NCBI GenBank assembly: GCA_017525915.1
Contig: JAFXSC010000010.1
Location: forward strand, 1 to 64,000
Origin: Ruminococcus sp.
GTDB taxonomy: Bacteria > Bacillota > Clostridia > Oscillospirales > Ruminococcaceae
DNA length: 64,000 bases
Direction: 5' to 3'
Shown: piece by piece, positions 13,801-22,380 of the stretch
How positions within the stretch are numbered: the stretch's first letter is position 1
Layout of the letters: every line of letters begins with the position of its first letter
Translations under genes and position numbers: made by a program
Notes under the pieces: generated by a model
Told to the model about the DNA's origin: nothing
Database searches by the model: none
The model's input: the letters and a program-made list of their open reading frames with translations, nothing else

Positions 13801-15434
13801 TAGTAGGGCTGCTCGTCCTCAAGGTCGGAGTCGTTCATCTCCTCGCGGTTGCTGAACACCCTTTCGAGGTAGGCGGAGACGGATTTTGCCTCCTCAGCGG
13901 TCGAGGCTATGAAACGGAAGGTCTTCTCCCTGTCCCAGACGTGGGGCAGCCACTTGGTGAAGCCGAATTCCTCCTCGTCCTCCTTGTCATAGAGCATCAC
14001 GAGCTTTACCTCGTCATAGCTGTAAAGGGATGCGAGCTGTATTATCACGCCCTTGACGAAGGGGATGAGCTCGCTGCGGTTTCCGGTTACGCCTATCGAC
14101 TCGTCAAGGAGCGATACCGCTATCGGTACATCGCGGAGTATCTTCGGTTCCTCGCAGAGTTCGAGCATCCTGTCCTCCAGAACGTCGTCGAAAAGTGCGA
14201 AGCGGCGTCCGTTGTACTGCAATTTCCCGAACATAGGGAGGTCGCCTGTGCCTATGCGGAAGGTGAGGAAGTCGTTCTGACCGATGCTGCGCTCCCAGAG
14301 GTTGCGCTGCACCTGCATTATGCGCCTCTCGCACTCCTCGGTCGTGGTGACGTTCTCGCGGAGTATCTGTGCCTGTTCCTCGCAGGCAGCCTTGATATCA
14401 AGGCGCTTCATTTCGAGGTATTCGTTATATTTCGCGCGGCGGAGCTTCTCCTTCGCATCGCGCTGCTTGCGTGTATATTTTCTTGTCAGCGTAGGCCAGA
14501 GGAGAGTGCCGAGGCACATACTTCCCGACATTACGACGGTCGGTATCGCCATTTTCACGTTTCCGGTAGCCATAGCGTTGGTGACTGCGAACGCTCCTGT
14601 GGTCATGGAAGCCATAGCCATAGTCATTGCCGGACCGACTGTGAGTATTATCGGGAGCTCGTCCTGATTGTTCTCCTTCGGGGGCGAATCTATCGGCATC
14701 TCAACGGGAGTTATGTCCCTCTTGAAGCGCGGTGAGCGGTCGAAGAAGCTCTCCTCGCGGCTGTCGTCGATCTCGTCCTTTGAAAGCTCCGGGAGGGCTA
14801 TCGGCTTGAAAACAGCCGAACTCAGCTTCACGCGCTTATCGGGGTTGTTTATGGATATACAGGCTTTTCCGAGTATCATCTTCATGCCCATGATGAAGAC
14901 GGCGTCGCCGAATTTCAGTTCAGCCTCGGTCGTGCGGATACCGTTCACGAAGGTGCCGTTCTTGCTCATGGTGTCGAGGATGTGCCATTTCCCCGAGGAA
15001 TACTGCAAGGTCGCATGCTCCGAGGAGACGTACTCGTTATCATAGACCACAGATCTTGGAGATCTGCCGTTCCCGACCGTGATGACGCAGGACTGCGGCA
15101 CGCTGAACACCGAATACTCTATGCGGTCGTCCGTATATTCCTCCGTGAACAGGTATATCCTGTCGGACGGGAGGAGGGAGTTCCTTACCTGAAAAAGGCG
15201 CTTGGGCGTGACCTCGTCTGCTCCGAGGGGAGTGCCGTCTGCGGCAGTGCCTTCCCGAACCTTTATGCTGTACTGAGAGGCAGCTCTGATGCGCCATTTG
15301 TTTTCGATGCCCTCTATCATCACAACGTTCCTGCCTGAAGGGTCAGAGAAGCTGAACTGTCCCGAGACCTTCGGCGGAAGAATGATAGAGCTGAGATTAT
15401 CGTTGTACACAAAATTTACGATCAATGCTTCCAC
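10818..15434 (-). CDS. essC: EssC/YukBA-type FtsK-SpoIIIE ATPase of type VII secretion
   Basis: About 1,535 residues, a normal length for EssC. An FHA domain lies near residues 115-190 (EHATLQ, DTMSKNGTFVNG), followed by two membrane segments around residues 255-310 (TVGPAMTMAMASMTTGAF and a second one). The first FtsK domain has Walker A GMTGSGKSE near residue 710 and Walker B LFIIADEFAEL. The second has Walker A GAAGSGKSL near residue 1055. A third, degenerate ATPase domain forms the end. This is the motor that selects and drives WXG100-type substrates through the membrane. Start is either GTG at 15434 or TTG at 15425; GGAG is placed better for the TTG. It is the first gene of the locus behind a consensus promoter. 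Confidence 0.92.
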   Translation of the reverse strand: MEALIVNFVYNDNLSSIILPPKVSGQFSFSDPSGRNVVMIEGIENKWRIRAASQYSIKVREGTAADGTPLGADEVTPKRLFQVRNSLLPSDRIYLFTEEYTDDRIEYSVFSVPQSCVITVGNGRSPRSVVYDNEYVSSEHATLQYSSGKWHILDTMSKNGTFVNGIRTTEAELKFGDAVFIMGMKMILGKACISINNPDKRVKLSSAVFKPIALPELSKDEIDDSREESFFDRSPRFKRDITPVEMPIDSPPKENNQDELPIILTVGPAMTMAMASMTTGAFAVTNAMATGNVKMAIPTVVMSGSMCLGTLLWPTLTRKYTRKQRDAKEKLRRAKYNEYLEMKRLDIKAACEEQAQILRENVTTTEECERRIMQVQRNLWERSIGQNDFLTFRIGTGDLPMFGKLQYNGRRFALFDDVLEDRMLELCEEPKILRDVPIAVSLLDESIGVTGNRSELIPFVKGVIIQLASLYSYDEVKLVMLYDKEDEEEFGFTKWLPHVWDREKTFRFIASTAEEAKSVSAYLERVFSNREEMNDSDLEDEQPYYIVFALSKKQFNRTEVLKNVLASRKKVHISVISVFSELRMLPKECAKVIELDELSGRLYDKNDVTGSVLPFRPDIQLNMPALELSRQLANIQLDDSDQSTKLPKMITFLQMLNVGKVEHLNAAIRWKENDPTKSLAVPVGVNPYGDLFVLDLHEKYHGPHGLVAGMTGSGKSEFIITYILSLAVNFHPEEVSFIMIDYKGGGMAKSFENLPHTAGIITNLDGSAIKRSLVSINSELKRRQALLSSASKMVGESNMNIYQYQKLYRQKLVSEPLSHLFIIADEFAELKTQQPDFMTELISAARIGRSLGVHLILATQKPSGVVDDQIWSNSRFRVCLKVQERQDSMDMLKRPDAAELSDTGRFYLQVGYNELFELGQSSWAGAEYIPSDRVIVEKDNGVEAIDLNGHILRAVKPRPPRMTLDKPKKQLDTITDYLCDIAKAEGTAARQLWLEPIPERIYISELMKKYPSAYAESTKRGRLEPVIGEYDDPANQKQGLLTLPITAEGNAIIYGAAGSGKSLLLNTIIYSLITGHTAEEVNLYMLDFADETLGAFSRAPQVGEVMLSNDSEKIARLFKSLYQQIKKRKKKLSMLGTDFGGYSAANSDMPAIVIVIHNYTAFAELYGDNEDDIIYLSREGLKYGIYFLLTTIAANGIRYRIAQNFKQHVVLQQNDDSDYSTLLGKTDGLFPAKLKGRGLVKRDKLLEFQSAHISRSSSEFSAIQEKCDKLRDEWSGVCAEKIPVLPDVVDTEFLLPAVNEKRPLELPVGVNKATLRIQKFDFSQRCVNLLTSAGGDHIAFLGEFLSLLCRVPGLDITVFDPEGRLYGGEAPAISDRVRFFGNVPQCSEGILWLFDEIVKRNNTYKEAIEAGKSAPEFPPAMCIFVSMKGLTDCLSDDRPERLSLVLEKNDPAFRFNMLVADNAKDLSGYSFNPWYKKQISGTDGIWCGNGVTEQYAIKPNSTTPAMRQAISAPLGYVIEKGEPALCKLISEGGENDGD

Positions 15435-15468
15435 TCCGTTCGTCAGTTAAGATACGTTACTAAAGTAA

Positions 15469-15497
15469 ATTATATCACTAACTCAACGTATTGTCAA
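15469..15497 (-). promoter_or_regulatory. promoter of the T7SS operon
   Basis: Minus-strand TTGACA (15497-15492) and TATAAT (15474-15469) with a 17-bp spacer, about 35 bases before the essC start. A consensus promoter suggests strong basal expression. Confidence 0.85.
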
Positions 15498-15582
15498 GCA
15501 CTATTGAACAAAAAAACATGGAGTGTTTATTGTGCTTTGTGATATTTCTTCAAAAATTTACAGCCCGGATAATAGGTGCGCA

Positions 15583-15610
15583 TAAAAAAGGACGGAAGTT
15601 ATCCGTCCTT
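15583..15610 (-). terminator. terminator after hydF
   Basis: AAGGACGGA (15588-15596) pairs with TCCGTCCTT (15602-15610); on the minus strand a U run follows. It separates hydF from the essC promoter. Confidence 0.85.
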
Positions 15611-15669
15611 AATGCTGTATATAACAGTTGTGCCGGGACTTCTCAGGCTTTCCGCTCAGAGTCTGCCCC

Positions 15670-16866
15670 TCATATCATCGCCGCAAGGTCGGGAAATACC
15701 CCGAGACTGCGCCTGAGTATGCCGTTCATCATCGCAAGGGCAATGCCGTAGTTCGTGAACGGCACGCCCTGATCCTCCGCGCACTTCCGGCGGTAGACCA
15801 TTTCACGTTCGCCCAGCATACAGCCACCGCAGTGTATAACAAGGCTGATGCCGGAAAGGTCCTCCGGGAACTCCCGTCCGGAGCTCAGCCGAATATTCAG
15901 TTCACTGCCGGTAGTCTTTTTAAGCAGGGCGGGGAGCTTGACGCTGCCGATGTCACCGCACTGCCTGTGATGCGTACAGCCCTCGGATATGAGCACGGTG
16001 TCGCCGTTCCTGAGCTTAGGTATCGCGGAAGCGCCGGCAACTGCGGCTTCAAGGAAGCCCTTGTACCTTGCCATGAGTATCGAGAATGAGGTGAGCGGTA
16101 CTTCCTCCGGGACTATCCTGCTCACCATTGCGAACGCCTGACTGTCCGTAACGACCATTTTCGGCGGTGCCGCGAGCTTTTTCAGGGTAGCTCCAAGCTG
16201 ATGCTCTTTCGTGAATACCGCTATGGCGTCGGCATCGAGTATGTCGCGGAGAGTCTGCATCTGCGGAAGTATCATGCGTCCCTTCGGCGCGGAGGCGTCT
16301 ATCGGAGTGACGAGGACGACCGTATCCTCCGGCTGAATGAGGTCGGCAATGATATGCTTCGGCTCTGCATCGGTCTTTGCAAGGGCAGCTATCTTCTCCT
16401 TCAGTTCCCATATATTCGTGCCGTTCAGCGCGGAAACGGCTATCTCGTTGTCCTTGCAGCCGGTCTTTTCAGCAAGGTCGGACTTGTTGTACACGACGAT
16501 GTAAGGTATGTCCTTTTCCCTGAATATATCCGTGAGCTGACGGTCGGTATCGGTTATGCCTGCCGTCCCGTCAACTATGAGCACGGCAATGTCCGTGCGG
16601 TTGAGTATCTGCTTCGTGCGGCGGACGCGCATCTCGCCGAGCTTTCCCTCGTCGTCGAAGCCGGGGGTGTCGATGATAACGACCGGTCCGAGCGGCAGCA
16701 GCTCCATAGCCTTTGTCACGGGGTCTGTGGTGGTGCCCTTCACATCGGAGACGACCGACATCTCCTGACCTGTTACTGCGTTGACAACGCTTGATTTTCC
16801 GGCATTTCTCCTGCCGAAGAAGCCGATGTGTACTCTCTCGCCGGAGGGTGTATCGTTAAGGCTCAT
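15670..16866 (-). CDS. hydF: [FeFe]-hydrogenase H-cluster maturation GTPase HydF
   Basis: 398 residues. The N-terminal GTPase domain shows G1 GRRNAGKSS near residue 18, the GTTTDP switch, G3 DTPGFDD and G4 NKSD. The C-terminal half carries the HydF cluster ligands: GCTHHRQCGD and, about 50 residues later, VIHCGGCMLGE, i.e. the CxH...HCxxC pattern that holds a 4Fe-4S cluster. HydF is the scaffold on which HydE and HydG products are assembled before transfer to the hydrogenase. hydE, hydG and the hydrogenase are not in this window. It lies 64 bases after ldh in the same direction, so the two may be cotranscribed. GGAGGTC precedes the start. Confidence 0.93.
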   Translation of the reverse strand: MSLNDTPSGERVHIGFFGRRNAGKSSVVNAVTGQEMSVVSDVKGTTTDPVTKAMELLPLGPVVIIDTPGFDDEGKLGEMRVRRTKQILNRTDIAVLIVDGTAGITDTDRQLTDIFREKDIPYIVVYNKSDLAEKTGCKDNEIAVSALNGTNIWELKEKIAALAKTDAEPKHIIADLIQPEDTVVLVTPIDASAPKGRMILPQMQTLRDILDADAIAVFTKEHQLGATLKKLAAPPKMVVTDSQAFAMVSRIVPEEVPLTSFSILMARYKGFLEAAVAGASAIPKLRNGDTVLISEGCTHHRQCGDIGSVKLPALLKKTTGSELNIRLSSGREFPEDLSGISLVIHCGGCMLGEREMVYRRKCAEDQGVPFTNYGIALAMMNGILRRSLGVFPDLAAMI

Positions 16867-16930
16867 AAATGACCTCCTAAAATAATCGGGCGAACACAGT
16901 TCGCCCGGATAGTCGGAATTACAGTATTTA

Positions 16931-17881
16931 TCAGAATTCGAGCTGGTCGATGACTGCTCTCAGCGCCTTTGCGCTCTCGCGGAGCTTCTCCTCTTCGACC
17001 TCTGTTAGCTTCGGGAATACCTCCCTGCCGATGCCGCCGCTGCCGATAACGCAGGGAAGGCTCAGGCACACGTCACTGATGCCGTATCTGTCGGTAACGA
17101 GTGAGGATACGGTCATGATGTTGTTGGTATCGCGGAGAATGGAATCACAGATCTTGTTCACGGTCATAGCGATAGCGTAGAAGGTGGCGCCCTTGCGCTT
17201 AATTACCTCTGCACCGGCTTTTCTGACCTCCTCGATGATCTCGTCCTCGTCTATATCAGCGTGATTCTGGTCGGCGCAGTATTCCTCCATAGGGATACCT
17301 GCGATATTGGTGAGTGACCACGGAATGAATGAAGAATCGCCGTGCTCGCCGAAAACGTATGCGTGAACGCTGTTCGGGCTGAGACCTACATGGTCCGCGA
17401 TGCTCGAACGGAGACGCGAGGTATCGAGCGCTGTACCAGAGCCTATTACCTGATAGGGCGTGAGGTCTGTGCATTTGAGAATGGTGTAGGTGAGAACGTC
17501 AACGGGGTTGCTGACTACTACATATATAGCATCGGGAGCGCAGCGTGCGACCTGCGGCATAACGTCCTTGATGATGTTGACATTTGCCTGTGCGAGGTCA
17601 AGGCGGGTCTGACCGGGCTTTCTTGCAAGTCCGAGTGTTACCACAACGATATCGGAGCCTGCGGCGTCCTCGTAGGTGCCGTCCATTATCTCAACGTTAT
17701 GGCCGAAGGATACGCCCTGACGGATATCCATAGCCTCACCCTTTGCCTTGGCTTTGTTGATATCAACGAGAACGACATCGGTACAGGTGCCTGCAACTGC
17801 AAGGGTATAAGCGACTGTTGCGCCGACGTTACCGGCGCCGAGGATAGTTATTTTTGTACCGTTCTTGTTTTTCTCTCCCAT
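16931..17881 (-). CDS. ldh: L-lactate dehydrogenase
   Basis: 316 residues from ATG at 17881, with GGAGG eight bases upstream; an in-frame ATG five codons earlier lacks a ribosome site. The NAD-binding motif is GAGNVGATVAYTL near residue 13 and the adenosine-binding Asp is in VLVDINK. The catalytic loop reads GLARKPGQTRLDL, with the substrate-binding Arg of LxxR in RLDL and the family signature GEHGDSSFIPWS containing the catalytic His. The Gln in KPGQTR is the lactate-specific (not malate) choice. It reduces pyruvate to lactate with NADH, a fermentative sink that competes with the pyruvate:ferredoxin oxidoreductase encoded further along. Confidence 0.93.
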   Translation of the reverse strand: MGEKNKNGTKITILGAGNVGATVAYTLAVAGTCTDVVLVDINKAKAKGEAMDIRQGVSFGHNVEIMDGTYEDAAGSDIVVVTLGLARKPGQTRLDLAQANVNIIKDVMPQVARCAPDAIYVVVSNPVDVLTYTILKCTDLTPYQVIGSGTALDTSRLRSSIADHVGLSPNSVHAYVFGEHGDSSFIPWSLTNIAGIPMEEYCADQNHADIDEDEIIEEVRKAGAEVIKRKGATFYAIAMTVNKICDSILRDTNNIMTVSSLVTDRYGISDVCLSLPCVIGSGGIGREVFPKLTEVEEEKLRESAKALRAVIDQLEF

Positions 17882-17996
17882 AGTATGAGCCTCCAAATCT
17901 GTACTACGCGCCGTCGGGCGCTTCGTTCAAACCTTCGCCGCAGAGAGGGGATATATCCGTCTGCGAAAAACGAAAGCGAGTGTAGCTTACACACTT

Positions 17997-18024
17997 ATTA
18001 TAGCATAATTGCCGTAAATTTCAA
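17997..18024 (-). promoter_or_regulatory. promoter of ldh-hydF
   Basis: Minus-strand TTGAAA (18024-18019) and TATAAT (18002-17997) with a 16-bp spacer. The 373-base gap between ldh and argG holds this promoter, the argG promoter and ARG-box-like sites, and nothing else that I can see. Confidence 0.65.
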
Positions 18025-18127
18025 GGAAAATGGACCAATCTGCTCAAAAATCGTAAAAACGTACAAAAACCGCTGATATTCCAACAATCAATTTTCACTC
18101 TGCAACATCTCTGCGGCAGACACCCAA

Positions 18128-18181
18128 TGAATAATATGCAGCATATCGTGAATATTTTGCGAAATAATGAATATTTATTCA
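18128..18181. promoter_or_regulatory. three ARG-box-like operator sites upstream of argG
   Basis: TGAATAATATGCA (18128-18140), TGAATATTTTGC (18149-18160) and the perfect palindrome TGAATATTTATTCA (18168-18181) start 21 and 19 bases apart, i.e. about two helical turns. This matches the ArgR/AhrC operator consensus TGAATWWWWATTCA. The last site ends seven bases before the argG -35, so arginine-dependent repression is likely (inference). Confidence 0.75.
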
Positions 18182-18188
18182 TTTGCTA

Positions 18189-18216
18189 TTGACAATCTTT
18201 AACATAGGTGTATAAT
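18189..18216 (+). promoter_or_regulatory. promoter of argG
   Basis: TTGACA at 18189-18194 and TATAAT at 18211-18216 with a 16-bp spacer, 54 bases before the start codon. Confidence 0.85.
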
Positions 18217-18269
18217 AGAAGCATAACGTATTTGCCGCCAGTGTCAAGGCGGCGCAGGAGGTAGTAACA

Positions 18270-19508
18270 ATGGCAAAAAATAAAAGTGATATCAAAAAGG
18301 TAGTTCTTGCTTACTCGGGCGGTCTTGATACTTCTATCATCATCCCGTGGCTCAAGGAAAATTACAACAACTGCGAGGTCATTGCCGTTTCCGGTGACGT
18401 TGGACAGGGTACTGAGCTCGACGGTCTCGAGGAGAAGGCTATCAAGACAGGCGCTTCCAAGCTCTACATCGAGGACCTCAAGGAGGAATTCATCCAGGAG
18501 TACGTTTACCCCACAGTTCAGGCGGGCGCTATCTATGAGAACAGATATATGCTCGGTACTTCCTTCGCACGTCCGATCATCGCAAAGCGCATCGCTGAGA
18601 TCGCTATAAAGGAAGGCGCTGACGCTATCTGCCACGGCTGCACCGGAAAGGGCAACGATCAGGTACGTTTTGAGCTCGCTATAAAGGCTTTCGCTCCCGA
18701 AATGCACATCATCGCTCCCTGGAGAGAATGGGATATCAAGTCAAGAGATCAGGAGATCGACTACGCTGAGGCTCATAATATCCCTCTCAAGATAAACAGA
18801 GAGACCAACTACTCCAAGGATAAGAATATCTGGCATCTCTCACACGAGGGCCTTGACCTCGAAAACCCGGCTAACGAGCCGCAGTACGAGAAGAAGGGCT
18901 TCCTCGAAATGGGCGTTTCCCCCATTGATGCTCCCGACAAGCCCACTTATGTTACTATCCACTTCGAGAAGGGCGTTCCTACCGCTATCGACGGCAAGAA
19001 GATGACAGGCGTTGAGCTCGTCGGCACTCTCAACAAGCTCGGCGGTGCTAACGGCATCGGTCTTGCAGACCTCGTTGAGAACCGTCTCGTAGGCATGAAG
19101 TCCAGAGGCGTTTACGAGACTCCCGGCGGTGCTATCCTCTACCACGCTCACGAAGTTCTCGAGACTATCACCCTCGACAAGGAAACTGCAAGAGTTAAGC
19201 AGTACCTCGGAATCAAGTTCGCTGACATCGTTTACAACGGTCAGTGGTACACTCCTCTCCGCGAGGCTATGAGCGCTTTCGTTACAGAGACACAGAAGAC
19301 CGTTACAGGCGATGTAAAGCTCAAGCTCTACAAGGGCAACATCATCAACGCAGGCGTTACCTCACCCTATACTCTCTATGATGAGGAAGTTGCTACATTC
19401 GACGAGGACGAGGTATACAACCAGGCTGACGCTGCCGGCTTCATCAATCTCTTCGGTCTCCCGATAAAGGTAAAGGCTCAGCTCGACAAGAAGAGAAACA
19501 ACAAGTAA
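18270..19508 (+). CDS. argG: argininosuccinate synthase
   Basis: 412 residues, the normal length. The ATP pyrophosphatase loop [15 protein letters not shown] lies at residues 12-26, and further family blocks such as [15 protein letters not shown] are present. It joins citrulline and aspartate with ATP to make argininosuccinate, the penultimate step of arginine synthesis. GGAGG sits nine bases upstream. Expression is probably repressed by ArgR through the sites at 18128-18181. Codon use is strongly biased to C-ending codons (ATC, CTC), a sign of high expression. The product would pass to ArgH, encoded 1.5 kb downstream. Confidence 0.97.
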   Translation: MAKNKSDIKKVVLAYSGGLDTSIIIPWLKENYNNCEVIAVSGDVGQGTELDGLEEKAIKTGASKLYIEDLKEEFIQEYVYPTVQAGAIYENRYMLGTSFARPIIAKRIAEIAIKEGADAICHGCTGKGNDQVRFELAIKAFAPEMHIIAPWREWDIKSRDQEIDYAEAHNIPLKINRETNYSKDKNIWHLSHEGLDLENPANEPQYEKKGFLEMGVSPIDAPDKPTYVTIHFEKGVPTAIDGKKMTGVELVGTLNKLGGANGIGLADLVENRLVGMKSRGVYETPGGAILYHAHEVLETITLDKETARVKQYLGIKFADIVYNGQWYTPLREAMSAFVTETQKTVTGDVKLKLYKGNIINAGVTSPYTLYDEEVATFDEDEVYNQADAAGFINLFGLPIKVKAQLDKKRNNK

Positions 19509-19590
19509 TTTCATTGGCTATTTGACTATTTACAGGCAGGGGGGATTTATCTCCTGCCTGTTATGACTTTATATGAAAGAGGTGTAGAAA

Positions 19591-19956
19591 ATGGAATTTA
19601 TCAGCGGAAACGACATTGTTGAGTTCTCAAATCCCGGAGTTGTGTCAAGACAGCTCCTCAATCCCGAGAATTCGACAAGTGTAAGAGTTACTATTACGGA
19701 AGTTCATCTTGAAGTCGGTGCGAGCCAGCCAAGACATACTCACGAAGCCTCTGAGCAGATATGGTACGCGACTAAGGGAAGCGGAAAGCTCCTCCTCGCT
19801 GACAGTCAGACAAAGGAATTCAAAGCCGGCGATGTCGTAAGATTTGCCGATAAGGACGTTCATGGTCTGCTCAACGACGGCGAAGGCGAGTTCGTCTATG
19901 TTTCCGTAACAGCTCCGCCCATCAATTTCGGCTACGCCTACAAAGACAAGAAATAA
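19591..19956 (+). CDS. small cupin-domain protein
   Basis: 121 residues forming a single cupin barrel. Motif 1 is seen as GASQPRHTHEASEQIWYATKG (His-x-His followed by Glu about four residues later, then Gly), and motif 2 as GDVVRFADKDVHGLLND with its His. These residues would hold one metal ion. The substrate is not deducible: cupins of this size include sugar isomerases, dioxygenases and pure sensors. GAAAGAGG precedes the start. It follows argG by 82 bases and is followed closely by an acetyltransferase gene, so it probably belongs to the argG transcript. Confidence 0.8.
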   Translation: MEFISGNDIVEFSNPGVVSRQLLNPENSTSVRVTITEVHLEVGASQPRHTHEASEQIWYATKGSGKLLLADSQTKEFKAGDVVRFADKDVHGLLNDGEGEFVYVSVTAPPINFGYAYKDKK

Positions 19957-19988
19957 AAACCGTGATATCTCACGAAGGAGGGAAGAAT

Positions 19989-20408
19989 ATGGTGAAAGTC
20001 AGGGTTATGGTTCCGGAGGACTGGGACGGTATCGCCGCGGTCTGGGACAATCACGAGGGCACCAACCCCGTGGACGACACTCCCGAGGGACTTGCAAAAT
20101 ACCTCCGCCGCAATCCCACGACAAGCTTCGTTGCTGTGGACGGCGACAGGATAATCGGTACTATCCTTGCAGGTCACGACGGCCGGAGAGGCATCTTCCA
20201 CCATGTTTCCGTCCTTCCTGAGTATCAGGGGCAGGGCGTCGGAAGGATGCTCGTCGATGCAGCTATGGAGGCTCTTCGCAGGGAGGGCATAACAAAGGTG
20301 CTGCTCGTTGTCTTTGACCACAACAAGAACGGCAATGAGTTCTGGGAGCATATGGGCTTTACCGTCCGGAACGACCTTGTCTACCGTAACAAGTATACCG
20401 GTGAGTGA
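19989..20408 (+). CDS. GNAT family N-acetyltransferase
   Basis: 139 residues from ATG at 19989 with AAGGAGGG well spaced upstream. The acetyl-CoA binding motif A is clear: HHVSVLPEYQGQGVGRMLVD, with the Q/RxxGxG/A signature as QGQGVG near residue 84. The C-terminal motif B region is ELWEHMGF-like (EFWEHMGFTVRNDLVYR). The acceptor amine is unknown. It stops one base before the deaminase gene starts, so translation is probably coupled. A role linked to arginine intermediates is possible from context but not supported by any residue. Confidence 0.85.
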   Translation: MVKVRVMVPEDWDGIAAVWDNHEGTNPVDDTPEGLAKYLRRNPTTSFVAVDGDRIIGTILAGHDGRRGIFHHVSVLPEYQGQGVGRMLVDAAMEALRREGITKVLLVVFDHNKNGNEFWEHMGFTVRNDLVYRNKYTGE

Positions 20409-20409
20409 T

Positions 20410-20853
20410 ATGGACAAGTACATGAAACTTGCCGTTTCAGAGGCAAGAAAAGGCATAAACGCCGGTCACGGCGGACCGTTCGGCTGCGTTATCGTCAGGA
20501 ACGGTGAGATAGTCGGCAAGGGCCACAATGAGGTCGTAAAGCGTCAGGACCCAACCTGTCACGGCGAGATGATGGCGATACGGAATGCCTGCAAAAAGCT
20601 CGGAACGTTCGACCTTTCGGGCTGCGAGCTGTATACGACCGCGGAGCCGTGTCCGATGTGTGCCGGTGCTATAAAATGGGCGAATATCACAAGGGTCTGG
20701 TACGGCTGTAATATTGCCGATACCGACAGGATAGGCTTCCGGGACAAGGTCTTTTACGAATCGGATGGGGATAACTCCGGCGAGCTTGACCGCGCTGAAT
20801 GTCTGGAGCTGTTTGCGGAATATAATTCGATAAAGGACAAGGTGAACTATTGA
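20410..20853 (+). CDS. nucleoside/guanine deaminase, CDA superfamily
   Basis: 147 residues from ATG at 20410. The zinc and catalytic residues are visible: CHGEMMAIRNA (H-A/G-E) near residue 55 and TAEPCPMCAGAIKWANI (PCxxC) near residue 84. The pattern of an early GPFGCVIVRNGEIVG and the end around FYE is that of guanine deaminase-like proteins of about 150 residues; a tRNA adenosine deaminase would usually show a different substrate loop. It deaminates a purine base or nucleoside by zinc-bound water. It is the last gene of the argG-led cluster before a 129-base gap. Confidence 0.85.
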   Translation: MDKYMKLAVSEARKGINAGHGGPFGCVIVRNGEIVGKGHNEVVKRQDPTCHGEMMAIRNACKKLGTFDLSGCELYTTAEPCPMCAGAIKWANITRVWYGCNIADTDRIGFRDKVFYESDGDNSGELDRAECLELFAEYNSIKDKVNY

Positions 20854-20982
20854 TAATTCGGAATGCGGAATTATCGGTGTCCGCTGCGCGGACTTATTTT
20901 AATAAACTGACGGCAGCTTTGGGAATCATATCGCCGTCAGGCGATACATAAAATTCCGAATTAAACGAAAGGTAAGATAACT
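20854..20982. other. intergenic spacer with inverted-repeat debris
   Basis: Holds ATAATTCGGAAT and ATTCCGAATTA words facing each other, a short GTCCGCTGCGCGGAC palindrome and CGCCGTCAGGCGATA. Similar scraps (GCCGTCGGGCGATA with AATTATGAATTATGAA) occur at about 61240-61285 and near 48600-48660. They look like decayed copies of a short dispersed repeat. No clear promoter for argH. Confidence 0.35.
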
Positions 20983-22380
20983 ATGGCAGATATGATGTGG
21001 GCAGGAAGATTTTCTAAGCAGGTGGACGCAGGCGTCAATGCTTTCAATTCCTCCATTGCCTTTGACGGACGTATGTACCGTCACGATATACAGGGCAGTA
21101 TCGCCCACGCTACTATGCTCGGTGACTGCGGCATTATCCCGAAGGAGGACAGCCTTGCCATTATCGGCGGTCTGAAGGAGATACTTGCCGATATCGACGC
21201 CGGAAGGCTTGAGCTCGACCCGAATGCAGAGGATATCCATATGTTCGTCGAGGCTGAGCTCACAAAGCGTCTCGGCGACGTCGGAAAGAGGCTCCATACC
21301 TCCCGTTCGAGAAACGATCAGGTCGCTGTTGACCTGAGACTTTACCTCCGCGACGAGGTAAAGGAGATACAGTCCCTCATCGTTGAGCTCACAAAGACGC
21401 TCATCGGTATGGCTAAGGAGCACACCGAGACTATCATGCCCGGCTATACCCACCTCCAGAGAGCACAGCCTATAACCTTCGCGCATCACCTCATGGCTTA
21501 TGTCTGGATGCTTCTCCGCGACCTTGACAGGTTCACAGACGCGGCAAGGCGCATGAACTACTGTCCCCTCGGCTGCGGCGCACTTGCAGGTACGACCTAC
21601 AAGACCAACCGTCAGCAGACCTCGGACCTTCTCGGCTTTACAGCTCCCATGGAGAACAGCCTTGACGGCGTTTCGGACAGAGACTACTGCATCGAGCTCT
21701 GCTGTGCGATGTCCCTGCTCATGACGCACCTCTCACGTTTTTCCGAGGAGATCATCCTCTGGTGTTCGTGGGAATTCAAGTTCGTTGAGCTGGACGACGC
21801 ATTCGCTACCGGTTCGTCGATAATGCCCCAGAAGAAGAACCCCGATGTTACGGAGCTTATCCGCGGAAAGACCGGCAGAGTCAACGGCGACCTCGTTACC
21901 CTGCTTACTATGATGAAGGGACTTCCCCTCGCATATAATAAGGATATGCAGGAGGACAAGGAGGCAATATTCGACGCCCTCGACAACGTCAAGCTCTGCG
22001 TCAGGACCTTCACCCCCATGCTCGCTACGATGCGCGTTATAAAGGAGAATATGAGGAATGCCGCTGCAAGAGGCTTCATAAACGCTACCGACTGCGCCGA
22101 CTACCTTGTGAAGAAGGGTATGCCCTTCCGCGATGCCTATAAGATAACAGGCACCCTCGTTGCACAGTGCATTGAGAAGGGACTTACGCTTGAGACACTG
22201 CCTATTGAGGAATATAAGGCAATGACGGACGTATTTGATACAGATGTATATGAGGCGATAAGCCTTGACACCTGCGTCCGCGAAAGAAAGTCCTACGGCG
22301 GTCCCTCTCCTGAGGAAGTAACAAAACAGATAGCCAATGCGGAAAATGAGCTTGCTGCATTGACTGAGAGGCTCAGATGA
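20983..22380 (+). CDS. argH: argininosuccinate lyase
   Basis: 465 residues, normal length. The fumarase/aspartase superfamily signature GSSIMPQKKNPD lies near residue 280 and contains the catalytic Ser. TSRSRNDQVAVDLRLY near residue 105 binds substrate, and GYTHLQRAQPITFAHH near residue 155 holds the second active-site His. It splits argininosuccinate into arginine and fumarate, the last step of the pathway. Its stop overlaps the next small gene as ATGA (22377-22380). GAAAGGTAAG lies upstream of the start. Confidence 0.97.
   Translation: MADMMWAGRFSKQVDAGVNAFNSSIAFDGRMYRHDIQGSIAHATMLGDCGIIPKEDSLAIIGGLKEILADIDAGRLELDPNAEDIHMFVEAELTKRLGDVGKRLHTSRSRNDQVAVDLRLYLRDEVKEIQSLIVELTKTLIGMAKEHTETIMPGYTHLQRAQPITFAHHLMAYVWMLLRDLDRFTDAARRMNYCPLGCGALAGTTYKTNRQQTSDLLGFTAPMENSLDGVSDRDYCIELCCAMSLLMTHLSRFSEEIILWCSWEFKFVELDDAFATGSSIMPQKKNPDVTELIRGKTGRVNGDLVTLLTMMKGLPLAYNKDMQEDKEAIFDALDNVKLCVRTFTPMLATMRVIKENMRNAAARGFINATDCADYLVKKGMPFRDAYKITGTLVAQCIEKGLTLETLPIEEYKAMTDVFDTDVYEAISLDTCVRERKSYGGPSPEEVTKQIANAENELAALTERLR

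Noticed and set aside
12207-14735. Several long rightward frames opposite essC
   Set aside because: They arise from the GC-rich codon pattern of essC, whose domains are fully continuous on the other strand.
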